From contig NC_092050.1 in assembly GCF_003086295.3 (NCBI RefSeq), forward strand, positions 151,906,699 through 151,970,698: a stretch of 64,000 nt of DNA. Reading direction: 5' to 3'. This document shows positions 35,395 through 46,606 of this stretch, piece by piece. The translations under genes were made by a program, and so were the position numbers. Origin of the DNA: Arachis hypogaea. Lineage: Eukaryota; Streptophyta; Magnoliopsida; Fabales; Fabaceae. The notes under the pieces were generated by a model, which searched no databases, was not told the origin of the DNA, and saw nothing but the letters and a program-made list of their open reading frames with translations. Position 1 is the stretch's first letter. Each line of letters starts with the position of its first letter.

Positions 35395-36839
35395 ATGTTG
35401 GAAGGTGGTGCTAAATTCCCTGGATTAATAGATCTCAACAAGCATACAACTGACAACTATTATGATTTCTCTCAAGGCTTTTACCATAAGCTTGGGGAGG
35501 GTACTAATATGTCGATTGACAGCATGCAAACAAGTAATGGTGGGGGATCTGTTGCGATGTCCATAGATAATAGTAGTGTTGGGTCTAATGATTCCCATAC
35601 TCGCATATTGAACCACCAAGGGTTGCGGCGGCGTGCAAATGATAACTACTCTGTTCAAAACAGTGTAAATCGTCGAGGAAGAGTCACACATGCACTGAGT
35701 GATGATGCTTTGGCTCAAGCTCTAATGGATAGCAATTCTCCTACTGAGGGACTTGAAAATTTTGACGAGTGGACAATTGATTTAAGGAAGCTTAATATGG
35801 GCGAGGCCTTTGCTCAAGGAGCTTTTGGGAAACTCTACAGGGGTACTTACAATGGTGAAGATGTTGCTATCAAAATCTTGGAAAGGCCTGAAAATGATTT
35901 ATCAAAGGCTCAGTTGATGGAACAACAGTTTCAGCAGGAGGTTATGATGCTGGCTACACTAAAGCATCCCAATATAGTTCGTTTCATTGGTGCATGCAGA
36001 AAACCGATGGTATGGTGCATCGTAACGGAATATGCCAAAGGGGGTTCCGTTAGACAGTCTTTAATGAAACGTCAGAATCGATCAGTTCCCCTAAAATTGG
36101 CCGTCAAACAGGCTTTGGATGTTGCTAGAGGAATGGCATATGTTCATGGACTTGGGTTGATCCACAGGGATTTGAAGTCTGATAATCTTTTGATTTTTGG
36201 GGATAAATCAATTAAAATTGCTGACTTCGGTGTTGCTCGGATTGAGGTGCAAACGGAAGGAATGACACCTGAGACTGGAACATACCGTTGGATGGCTCCG
36301 TAAGTTTTTTTTTGTTTCCTTTTTCCCTTTAATATTATTTTGATGTGCATCCTGGTTGTGATCCAGAAAATTGGAGATATATGGATGATTGTATTTTGAG
36401 TTAGCATATTTCTATATATAATCTATATGTTTCCGGTGCTTCTGGAGAACGAGTCTACTATGTATTTTTTGATCCAATATATTTTCCAATATATGGCAGG
36501 GAGATGATCCAGCATAGGCCTTACACACAAAGAGTGGATGTGTATAGCTTTGGGATTGTTCTTTGGGAGCTTATCACTGGAATGCTTCCATTTCAGAACA
36601 TGACAGCAGTACAGGCAGCATTTGCAGTTGTAAACAAAAATGTTCGCCCGATTATACCCAATGATTGCTTACCTGTTCTCCGTGAAATCATGACCAGATG
36701 CTGGGACCCCAACCCTGATGTCCGGCCACCATTTGCTGAAATTGTAGGAATGCTTGAGAATGCAGAGACCGAGATCATGACAACTGTTCGGAAGGCTCGA
36801 TTCAGGTGTTGCATGACACAACCAATGACTGCTGACTGA
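35395..36839 (+). CDS. Raf-like MAPKKK-type serine/threonine(/tyrosine) kinase, copy B
   Basis: Cytosolic-type protein kinase of the plant Raf-like C group (Arabidopsis RAF22/RAF28, peanut STYPK relatives). Coding exons 35395-36299 and 36500-36839 give 414 residues. N-terminal ~125 residues are Ser/Asn-rich; the kinase domain spans about 132-392. Motifs: glycine loop AQGAFG (140-145; Ala at the first loop Gly), VAIK with Lys160, HRDLKSDN (catalytic Asp259), DFG (277-279), APE (301-303). The K-S sequence in HRDLKSDN is of Ser/Thr type. Two leader introns are visible: donor at 34595, small leader exon 34843-34888, acceptor ending 35342. The leader exon carries an upstream ATG that, once spliced, makes a 7-codon upstream frame. 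Differs from copy C at N114S, D168E, R313K and E364D. Family members act in stress signalling; the substrate is unknown here. Confidence 0.95.
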
Positions 36840-37359
36840 TCCTGATAAAAAAAAAAAAAAAGAAGAAAAACAGATGAAAGAGTCATAAGACTGATGATGT
36901 TTTGGAGGGAACGTGAGACTGAGGTAGTAAAGGGTTGACTATATTATAGATTTGTGTATCATGTGTGTTTAATTTCTTTCTTCAGAGGGAGAAAAATTGA
37001 AAATCTTAACTGGAACCTTTTGTTTTATTGGCTTTCTATTTATTTTCTGTTTTGAATTAGTAAGAGGAGATTTGTGTATGTAATACATGCATGCACTACA
37101 GTTATGTATAGCTTTGAAAGCAAAAATGGTTGAAAATCTTGTGCTCTGCTCGTGTATGTACAATTAGGATTGATATTTTCTTAAAAACCTGTGGGACGTG
37201 ATTCTCGGAATATTCATACAAATATTTTCTTGGACCTAATTTATTTGGCACTCTGATGTCGGCATTGTTGTCCGTGACGTTGTTCCCCTCCCCCTCAGAT
37301 TCACCAGGGGAATGGTGGGCGTCATCCATCGCCAGTTACAGCTTTGGCTTCCCCATATT

Positions 37360-37368
37360 CGGTGCCAA
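37360..37368 (-). promoter_or_regulatory. Gypsy-type primer-binding site
   Basis: TTGGCACCG on the minus strand, immediately beside the LTR end; typical of gypsy elements that prime from an elongator tRNA. Confidence 0.6.
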
Positions 37369-37655
37369 TGTTAGTTTGTTACCTGAGGTTGCTGGGGGTG
37401 AGGAGGAGACCTCTAGCTGTAGTCCAGGGGGATGAGGCTATCATTAGAGGAACGATGGGGTGATACATGCAAAAATACTGACACTTAAATCATTGTTTCG
37501 GTTGTGAGGTTAAGAGTATTAGGGTAAAATTAGTTACCTCTAGGGAGGTCAGCCTCTCCCTTTATATACTGGTTGTCTTTTTGCAGGGCCGCCCCCGAAA
37601 GAGTGGGTGTCTCACCATCTCTTAGATCTCTGCGTATCTTATAGCCATCATGCTT

Positions 37656-37790
37656 TTTTTTTCGGTCATTACACTACTCACACCCACACTTTGAGGTTTT
37701 CTCAAACTTAATTCCAGTCTCAGCTGGGGTTTGAACTTAGTGCAGCTTGATTATTGCCCACTGGTCTAGGCCTCCGCCGCAACTAACTAA
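37656..37790 (-). mobile_element. SINE (second family) inside the gypsy LTR
   Basis: Minus-strand element with A-box-like GGCCTAGACCAGTGG and B-box-like AGTTCAAACCCC, ending in a short A tract. It is flanked by an 11-base target duplication, ccatcatgctt on the plus strand (37645-37655 and 37791-37801). The LTR sequence is continuous on either side. The tRNA-like promoter boxes differ from those of the family at 62342. Confidence 0.8.
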
Positions 37791-38041
37791 CCATCATGCT
37801 TTAGAATCATCTGGTATGAAAGTCGGTAATCCTAACATGTAGCTGAGGGGCCGAATACCATATACATGGCCCAATTTTTGTAATGGGTTAGTCCAGAACA
37901 TTTTTCAAATAACGAACTATCTGTTTCTCTATTTTTTCGAATGATAATTTGACCCTTCAAGAAAAAAACAATTCATTTCGGTCCCTATTTCCTACTGCAC
38001 AACGCAGTTTTTGTAGATATTTTTTTGTCAGAAAAAGCATA

Positions 38042-39625
38042 GGAAGACAATGAGAATAGTAAATAATGTGAATAATAGAGTAAAAAAAGAGAATAAAATT
38101 ATTTATTTATTATTTTTAATTTCAGATTTTGAAATTTGAAAAATAAGGATTAACAATTAAACCAAATCATAATTGGCACAGTTACTCCCAATTTCACGCT
38201 AATCTCCCATTCTCCATTTGCGATCTACGGTCCGCAGACTCACCTCTGGCACCGCTGCGCTTCCTAGCTGTCCAATCCGACGCCGCCCAGCCTCCCGCGG
38301 ACGCCGCCGAAGCATCTCCTCGTCCCGCTTGCGCTCTGTAGCAACGTCAGATCGCTCCGTAGCAGCGCCGTGCAGACCCCACCGCAGTCCCTCGCCTTCA
38401 CCGTTGCAACCTCACCGTGCGCGACAGTTCTGTCGACATCCAGGGGCATACTTAGCTGCATGTAAATGGAGTCCATTTCTCTAAAGCCGCACCTGTGCAT
38501 CCCCCTGTCGCTGCAACCCCCTCCGTACCGACACCATCGCAGCCTTGCCGTGCGCGGCAGTTCCCTCCGCAGCCACAGCCGCACCCATGCCTTTCCCCTC
38601 ACGTGTCCGTTGATGTGGAGGGTAAACAATCTAACAAGGTAAGCAGCGAAAGTCAATGCATTGATAACGAATAATATGCCGATTGTTTAGTTCACTAGGT
38701 TGGCAGATGGTTATTGTATTTCTTATGAGGATGGTTAGTTTAAATAAATACAAGTAAAACGTGCTGAATGTTCAGTTTAGTAGGTATGCAGATAGTTATT
38801 TTAATTCTTAATTGGATTGTTATTTTGTTCGATTCGGTGATGTCAGGTGAGGGAGAGATTGACACCGGTGAAAGGGGATGGTTGATGAAAGCGCGACTAG
38901 GGCTGGCAATGGGTAGGGTAGGGTAGGGTTTGGACTCTACCCTAACCTACCCGCGGGTTGAAAATTTTATTAAAACTCTACCCTACCCTACCTGCGGGTT
39001 TAGAATCTCTCAACCCTAACCCTACCCGCACCCTAAAGTTCTAAACCCTACCCTACCATACCCTGCCCGCAGAAATATCAATTTTTTTTAAAGTAAATAT
39101 AAAATTCAATCATTTCAAATTTTATACATATTAATAACATAAAAAATAAAAAACTAATGCTTTAAATTACTAAATTAACTAACTAGTTTAGTGGTTGTTC
39201 ACTTGGGTTCAACTCTCACTTCCTTCACTATATACCTAATTTTTATAAAATATGTGTTATATACGAGGTGCGGGTAGGGTAGGGTAGGGTAGGGTACACA
39301 CTAAACCCTACCCTACCCTACCCGCAGGCATACCTGGACCGTACCCTACCCTACCTGCAACGGGTAGGGTAGCCTACCCTACCCGAACGGGTTGGACCGG
39401 GTTGGGTACCCGCGGGTAGGGTATGAATTGCCAGCCCTAGGCGCGACGGCAGCAGGTTTGGAGAAGATGTTGATTTGGTAAATTAAGGTATAGGAGATGG
39501 TTAAAATTTTGGAATAACTGAATGGGATTTTTGGTTTGAGTAATTTAAGTGGTATTTTTTTTTTACCTTCATTGAGTCAAATTTTCAGCCCATTATTCAC
39601 ATTGTTTAGATTCTCCGTTGTCTAT
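38042..39625. mobile_element. Non-autonomous DNA element of ~1.6 kb with a GC-rich interior
   Basis: The left end (aagacaatgagaatagtaaa, then taatgtgaataatag) is inverted at the right (cattattcacattgtttaga, then ttctccgttgtctat). These are the same termini as in the small MITE at 5424-5692. The interior includes a C-rich block (38200-38640), unusual for this window, with two diverged internal copies of a ccgtgcgcg(a/g)cagtt segment. That block has no recognisable protein match and may be captured host sequence. A hAT-like MITE is nested within it. No transposase was seen. Confidence 0.6.
38898..39439. mobile_element. hAT-like MITE full of GGGTA repeats
   Basis: Perfect 13-base terminal inverted repeats, tagggctggcaat / attgccagcccta, are flanked by 8-base duplications with one mismatch (agcgcgac 38890-38897, ggcgcgac 39440-39447), as expected for hAT elements. 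Subterminal regions carry many gggtagggt / accctaccc units in both orientations. It looks telomere-like but is the subterminal repeat array of the transposon. Confidence 0.85.
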
Positions 39626-39630
39626 CTAGC

Positions 39631-40980
39631 GGAGCCATTTCTGTCAACTTTGAACGGAAAACACTAATTTGTCACGGTAACTGTGTATGCTGACACCTTT
39701 CCTTGCTGAGGCGGATGTTTGCTACATACGTGTATACCTCGAAATGGTTAGGGGGTTAGCTGTCTTCTTCCACGTACGCAAAATCGTCGTCGTTTCCATG
39801 GGAGGAGACTTCTCATACATTGTCCTCTCATCCATTCATGACTCATTGACTCATATCCATGAATGAGTACCATGATCCATTAGAAACCAACAACAATTAT
39901 CATAATATAAAAAACCATGCCAATTGTCAAACATCATCAGAATCAGAACAGCAAAGCAATACTTGCAAGTGGCACATGGCTGAAATGGAATGCATCAACA
40001 ATCTCGCCGTCTCTTTCTGTCTCACTGGAGCACCTTTTTTCTCCACCAACATTGCACCCACGATCTCATCTTACCCACCACCATCGCCACTTGCACTGGC
40101 CCTAAGCTCTGGTTAAACGCCACCGATTCCATGTGAGATCCCTTATACAACTTCCTGTCGCAATCCACCAGAGCCACTCCTGGAGGGGACCGCCCATTGT
40201 AAGGTGCATGTGACGCATTCGCAGCCTCCAAAGCCACAATCTTTAACTTCTCATCATCAACGACCGTACCGTGTTTATTGCAAACAACACCATTATTGGA
40301 TCTCAAATTCTCATCTTGATCATCGTGGTTCATTCGGGTTCGGGTTGTGAGCCTCAACTCATTGTTTCGGGGGCTCCAAGAGAAAAGGGGAGCCTTCGAG
40401 GAAGAGATCGATGGGACCGTAATGGTGTGGGAGGAAGTCAGAGAGGGAGTAAATTGGTTGTTGTTGTCGGAAGTTATGAGGATTTAGATGTTCTCTGAAT
40501 CACAAAGCTCTTGCAGGAACTATTGGCAGTTGCTGCAGGGTGCGGCAAAGACGATGAAGGAAGTAAGGGAGGTCTCACAATTGAGGAGGAGGTTGGTTAC
40601 GAGGAACTGTTTGGCATTATTGGAGTGGTGGAGGGGGAGACCTGAGAATTTGAGATTGACGCGTACGTAGATGCGACCAGAGAATCCAAGTCCTACGGCA
40701 ACAACTGGAAATTGGAGATTGGCGGGCAGACGAAGGTGCGGGTTGAGTCGACGAGAGAGATTGAAGATAAGCATGGTGCTCATTCAACAACGTATGAGAA
40801 GTCTCCTTCCATGAAAACGACGATATTTTTGGAGACATGGAAGATGACAACTAACTACCTCACCATTTCGAGGTGTATATATATGCAGTGAACATCCACC
40901 TCAGTAAGGAGGGGGTGCTAGCACACACGATTATTGTGATAGGTCAGTATTTTTCGTTCAGAATTGATGAAGAAACATCC
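39631..40980. mobile_element. Mutator-like element with ~190-base inverted ends carrying a captured gene (Pack-MULE-like)
   Basis: The left arm 39631-39822 and the reverse complement of the right arm 40789-40980 align end to end. Anchors are TTGAACGG/CTGAACGA, GCTGAGG/ACTGAGG, TACCTCGAAATGGT/CACCTCGAAATGGT and GGAGACTTCTCATAC on both. Long terminal inverted repeats with no transposase and a captured host gene fit the Pack-MULE class. The expected 9-base target duplication was not found (ctatctagc versus acagagatc), so the ends may be off by some bases or eroded. Confidence 0.75.
39948..40783 (-). pseudogene. Captured cytidine deaminase, almost full length, inactivated
   Basis: Minus strand 40783 to about 40520 encodes VVAVGLGFSGRIYV, LPLHHSNNAKQFLVTNL and APCSNC, the N-terminal half of plant cytidine deaminases. 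After frameshifts, 40357 to about 40060 encodes HAPYNG...PPGVALVDCD, YKGSHMESVAFN and SLGPVQ, and a further frame gives DEIVGAMLVEKK...VRQKETARLL to about 39948, the C-terminal end. The catalytic H-A-E motif has become N-A-K while both Cys of PCxxC remain. Stops follow APCSNCQ. No intron is seen. It lies wholly between the inverted ends of the Mutator-like element. Confidence 0.85.
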
Positions 40981-41330
40981 ACAGAGATCACATTATGTCA
41001 CAAAAATAGGAAATAAAGGCATGAATTTTTTTTTTACAAAAATCATATTATTATTCGAAAAAATGGATTGTTAGTTCACTCTTTTCCTAATGCTAGCCTA
41101 CTAACACTTCTAGTAATAAATTCAGATCTATACCTCTATCATAGTCCTCTTGTGCTTAATACTCATCCCCCAAAAGAAAAAAAATAGGGAAAAAAACCCG
41201 GCCGGTATATTCCCATTTTAACAAAGTTTAAACTAATTCACACAGAAAGATCTATCATAAATGATAGTTTCTTAAGTTCTATGTGTGAAATTTAACTTTA
41301 AAAATGATCTACATGGTAGCAAGTTTTGTA

Positions 41331-41683
41331 TGTTGTGATAAAGATATGGATGATCATGTATGATTTGGGTGGCTAACTTTTTCAATACTGAAGGAATCAC
41401 TTTTTAAGACAATCAAATAAATGAAGTTTGAAAATAAAGGCTTGTTATATGTATAAACAGGAGAAGCCACGCTTAATGCAATACACAAGCAATAAAATAA
41501 TTTTCTCTCTTTCTTTATGTTACAACTATTCTGAATATTTCTCTCTCTCACTCTTTATAATATTAGTAAATATATTAATCATTTTTATTATATTGAGATA
41601 GTAATTATGGTGAATATTGTTATCTAATTATACTTCTTCATTTTATGTTACATCTTCCTTATTTATTTATTTATTTTACAACA
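41331..41683 (+). repeat. 5' LTR of the second copia element
   Basis: 353 bases, from TGTTGTGATAAAGATATGGAT to TTTACAACA. It provides the empty site for the MITE in the other LTR: gatggatgatcatgtatgat is uninterrupted here. Confidence 0.92.
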
Positions 41684-41769
41684 CGTTATCAGCACGACAC
41701 TCTGATCAAATTTTAGGAAGACTCGGGTAACAAATTATCTTTATATCAATATTGAATTTAATGCTCTTG

Positions 41770-44700
41770 ATATATCTGGAAACAACTATTTATCATGAAT
41801 ACTAGATGCTGAAATCCATCTTGATTCAATAGATCTTGGAGATACCATTAAAGCTGAAAATAATACATCCCAGAAGGATAAAGCCAAAGTCATGATCTTC
41901 CTTCTTCGTCATCTTGACGAAGGATTGAAAAATAAATATTTCACATTAAAAGATCTTGCAGATCTGTGGAAAGATCTTGAAGAAATGTATAATCATCAAA
42001 AGACGGTATACTTCATCAAGCCCGATATAAATGGACGCATTTACGTCTGCAGGATTTTGAATCCATAAATGAATATAATTCAGCAATGTTTCGAATCACC
42101 TCACGAATGAAATTATGTGGGGAAAAGATAACTGGTAATGATATGTTAGAGAAAACTTTCTCAACCTTCCATACCTCGAATGTGCTCCTGCAGCAGCAGT
42201 ATCAAGAAAAGAGATTTAAAAAATATTTTGAGTTAATTTCTTGCCTTCTTGTTGCTGAACGCAACAATGAGTTGCTTTTAAAAAATCATGAAGCGTGTCC
42301 AGCTGGCGCCGCCCCATTTCTTGAAACAAATGCGGTAAATCATAACCCCAGAAGAGGTAAATGGCAAGGTTTTGGCAACAAGAAAAATTATGGAAGGAAG
42401 AAAAATTATGTTTACAAGAAAGGATCTCAACAGAGGATAAATGTTTCTGTTGTAGTGGAAAGGGTCATTGGTCGCGTACCTGTCGTATCCTAAGGCACCT
42501 AGTCGATCTTTATCAAGCATCTTTGAAAAAGGACGACAAAGAAACGAATTTCGTTCAAATGATGCTGAAAATTTCACCACTTATGATGATGTATCTGATT
42601 TTTTTGAAAATCTTGAAAGAAATATTGGTCATTTGATCAATGATGGAATGGTTTAATATGTGGAATTGTTAAGTTTTATTTTCTAAGTTTCAAATATGAT
42701 GTATATAAATAATGAAATATTAATATTTATGTTTAAGAATTTTAAACCATTAAATGTGTTAAGTTTTAATAATAATAATAATAGTAGTGATAATAATAAA
42801 ATTTTAGTATATGACATTATTTTTATGTACAGTGTTTCTTAGAAAAATGATTCCAATCAAGAATTCAATTTGACTGTGCATGTACTCTGCTCATTTTATT
42901 ATTATTATTATTTATCTTTGAAGAAAATGATAAGGATATATAATGAAGATGTATGCCTTGCGGATAGTGCAAGTTCGCACACCATTCTCAAAAGTAATAT
43001 ATATTTTACCCATCTTGTGCCAAAAGAAGAATATGTTAATACTATTATTGGCTCAGACAATGTGATAGAAAGCACCGAAAGAGCTATAATTTTATTTCCT
43101 GGAGGAACAAAATTCATAATAAATAATGCACTATTGTCTACTAAGTCTCTAAGGAACTTATTAAATTTTAAAGATATTCGCCGAAATGGATATCATATTG
43201 AAACAATGAATGAAAAAAATCATGAGTACTTATGTATCACAACTCATGATTCAAATAAAAAGGTTATATTAGAAAAGTTACCTTCACTTTCATCTGGGTT
43301 GTATTATACTAAAATTAGTGCAATTGAATCACATGCCATTATAAACCAGAAGTTTACTAGCCCAAATGAATTCATAACTTAGTATGATCGATTGGGTCAT
43401 CCGGGAACAACCATGATGCGGAGAATTATTGAAAACTCCTATAGACATTCACTAAAGAATTAGAAGATTCTTCAATCTAGTGAATTTTGTTGTGCTGCAT
43501 GTTCTCAAGGAAAGCTAATTTTAAAGCCATCACCAGTAAAGATTGGATTTGAGTCTCCTGAATTCCTAGAAAGGATTCAAGGTGATATATGTGGACCTAT
43601 TCATCCACCATGTGGATCTTTTAGATATTTTATGGTTCTAATGACGCATCTTCGAGATGGTCACATGTGTGCTTATTGTCTTCTCGCAACCTGGCGTTTG
43701 CAAAATTATTTGCTTAAATTATTCGATTAAAAGCACAGTTTTCAGAAAATCCAATCAAAACAATTCGCATTGATAATACTGGTGAATTTACTTCCCAAAC
43801 TTTTGATGCTTATTGTATGGCTAATGGAATAAGTGTTGAACATCTTGTAGCTCATGTTCACACACAAAATGGGTTAGCAGAATCACTTATTAAACGCCTC
43901 CAATTAATTGCTAGACCCTTACTTATGAGAAAAATCTCCCAACCTCGGCTTGAGAGAATGCTATTTTACATGTCGCAGCACTTATTTGTTTGAGGCCAAC
44001 AAGTTACTATCAGTTCTCTCCTATGCAATTAGCTTTTGGCCAGCAGCTAAATATTTTCCATTTAAGAATATTTGGGTGTGCGATATATGTTTCCATTGCA
44101 CCACCTTCTCGCACAAAAATGGGACCCCGAAAAAATTGGAGATATATGTTGGATATGATTCTCCCTCTATAGTGAGGTATATTGAAATACAAACTGGAGA
44201 TGTATTTAAAACCAGATTTGCAGATTATCATTTTGATGAATCAAAATTTCCAACATTAAGGGGAGAGAATAAACTTCCTGAAAAGGAACTTAATTGGAAT
44301 GCATCATTCTTGATGCATCTAGATCCTCGATCAGGGCAATGTGAACTAGAAGTTCAAAAGATTATACATTTGCAAAGAATAACAAATTAATTGGCTGATG
44401 CATTTTCTGATACGAAAAGGATAACTAAATCCTATATACCAGCTAAAAATGCTCCAATTCAAATTGATGTCCCAGTCGGACAAGAAACAAATTCACGCCA
44501 AAAGTGTGGTAAGACTGTCGGTTCCAAAGACAAAAATCCTCAAAAAGAAAAGAGATAAATATTATTCCTGTTGAAAAAGGCATAGTAAAGACACCTGTAA
44601 TTGTCCAAAATTCTGATATAGTTTTGACGCCAGAAGACATTCAGGTACCTGAAATTGTGAAAATAACAAGATCTTGATAAACTATGTCTTTACAGGAGAA

Positions 44701-46393
44701 AAATGGGGCCGAAATAAGACAATTATCGATGAAATATTTGCATATAATGTGACATTAAATATTATGCATGAAAGTAAGGATCTTGAGCCAAGAACATTCG
44801 AAGAATGTCGACAAAGAAATTATTGGCCAAAATGGGAAGAAGCTATGAAGGCTGAGTTAGACTCACTTGCAAAACGTGAAGTCTTTGGACCTGTAGTCCG
44901 TACACCAGAAGATGTAAAACCTGTTGGATACAGATGGGTATTTGTGAGAAAACGAAATGAGAAAAATGAAGTTGTGCGCTACAAAGCTCGACTTGTGGCA
45001 CAAAGTTTCTCACAAAGGCCCGGTATAGATTATGAAGAAATATATTCTCCTGTAATTGATGCAATAACATTCCGTTATTTAATCAGTTTATTTGCATACC
45101 ATAAACTACATATGCATTTAATTGTTAACAGCTTACTTATATGGATCACTAGATGGTGATATCTATATGAAAGTTCCTGAAAGATTAAAGATATCTAAAT
45201 CGCCCAATGAATATTTGCAGGGGTTATACTCAGTCAAATTGCAAAGATCTTTATATGGTCTAAAGCAATCTAGACGAATGTGGTATAATCGTCTTACTGA
45301 GTATCTGGCCAAAAACGGATTTAAGAATGATGATATCTGTCCATGTGTTTTCATAAAAAAATCTGCATATGGATTCATTATAATTGCTGTGTATGTTGAT
45401 GATTTAAATATCATTGGAACTCCTGAAAAAATTCCAACAATTATAAGAAATCTAAAAGAAGAGTTTGCAATGAAAGATCTTGAAAAAACTAAATTTTGTC
45501 TCGGCCTGCAGATCGAGCATAAAAAAAATGGGATCTTTATTCATCAAACAACATACACAGAAAAGATCTTGAAGAGATTTTATATGGATAAGTCACATCC
45601 ATTAAGTACCCCAATGATCGTAAGATATTTGGATGTGGAAAATGATCAATTTTGTCCTAAAGACGAGAATGAAGATATCCTTGGTCCTGAAGTATCATAT
45701 CTTAGTGCCATTGGAGCGCTAATGTATCTTGCTAATAATACATGACCTGACATATCATTCGCGGTGAATTTACTAGTAAGGTATAGTTTCTCTCCAACCA
45801 GAAGACATTGGAATGGAATCAAACACATATTTTGATATCTTCATGGAACGGTTGATATGGGATTGTTTTATCCCTATGGATCCAAGTCACAACTAGTTGG
45901 CTATACAGATGCAAGAAACTTGTCTGATCTACGTAAAGGGAGATCTCAAACAGGATACCTGTTCACATATGGTGGTACAGCTATATCATGGAAGTCCACG
46001 AAACAGACGATAGCTGCAACCTCCTCTAATCATGCTGAAATACTAGTGATACATGAAACAAGTCGCGAGTGTTTTTGGCTCAAGAGTTTGATCCAAAATA
46101 TTCTATCATCATGTGGACTAATTGATCATAAGATAGCTCCAATTGTTCTGTTTGAAGATAATACAGCATGTATTGCTCAACTTAAAGGTGGATACATTAA
46201 AGGTGATAGAACAAAACATATTTCTCCAAAATTCTTCTTCACTCATGATCTTCAAAATCAAGGAACAATTGATGTCCAACAGATTCGTTTAAGCGATAAT
46301 TTGGCAGACTTATTTACAAAGTCACTTCCAAAATCCTCATTTGAAAAATTGGTACATCAGATTGGGATACACCGATTTCGAGACATTAAATGA
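41770..46393 (+). pseudogene. Broken gag-pol of the second copia element
   Basis: Order on the plus strand: gag from about 41770 with zinc knuckle CFCCSGKGHWSRTC (about 42440-42485); protease with LADSASSHTIL near 42960; integrase with YDRLGHPG near 43385, CAACSQGK near 43500 and GDICGPI near 43585; RT with GYRWVFVRKRN near 44930, KARLVAQSFSQRPG and catalytic YVDD near 45395; RNase H GYTDARN (45900) and KSTKQTIAATSSNHAE; end LADLFTKSLPKSSFEKLV at about 46300-46345. Frames change or stop near 42490, 43381, 43730, 44390, 45130 and 45745, so no functional polyprotein is made. Confidence 0.9.
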
Positions 46394-46606
46394 TGACAAC
46401 AAAAATGGGAGACTGTACTATTTTTTTCTTGGTCAGGTACTCAAATTTTGTTTCCATTGGGTTTTTCTTGACAAGATTTTTAATGAGGTAGTCCCCATCA
46501 CAAAAGATTTTGTACTCTTTTTTTCTTCAATAATCTTTTTTTCCATTAGATTTTTCTTTAGTAATGTTTTAACGAGGCATAATCTTAAATGGTCATGCAA
46601 GAAGAG

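Larger units (their letters stand above)
37253..37900 (-). mobile_element. Truncated Ty3/gypsy element: 5' LTR, primer-binding site and start of gag
   Basis: On the minus strand an LTR starts TGTTCTGGACTAACCC (37900) and ends ACAAACTAACA (37369). It contains a TATATAAAG box near 37560 and a SINE. TTGGCACCG (37368-37360), a gypsy-type primer-binding site, follows at once, and then an ATG at 37329 starting MDDAHHSPGESEGEG, an acidic gag-like opening. Homology to any element ends at about 37253, where the sequence shared by kinase copies B and C also ends. No pol or second LTR is present. Confidence 0.7.

Noticed and set aside
38218..38656. GC-rich open frames on both strands (88 and 130 codons) as genes
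   Set aside because: Arg/Ser/Pro-rich translations from simple C-rich sequence with no recognisable domain, located inside a non-autonomous element.
38918..39420. Interstitial telomere or subtelomeric repeat
   Set aside because: The repeat is GGGTA, not the plant TTTAGGG. It lies in both orientations inside 13-base inverted ends with an 8-base flanking duplication, so it is transposon-internal.
42870..42910. Start of an independent gene at a run of Tyr codons before the copia protease
   Set aside because: The frame continues into the LADSASSHTIL protease segment, so it is the copia polyprotein; the Tyr run is from a (tta/att)n tract.
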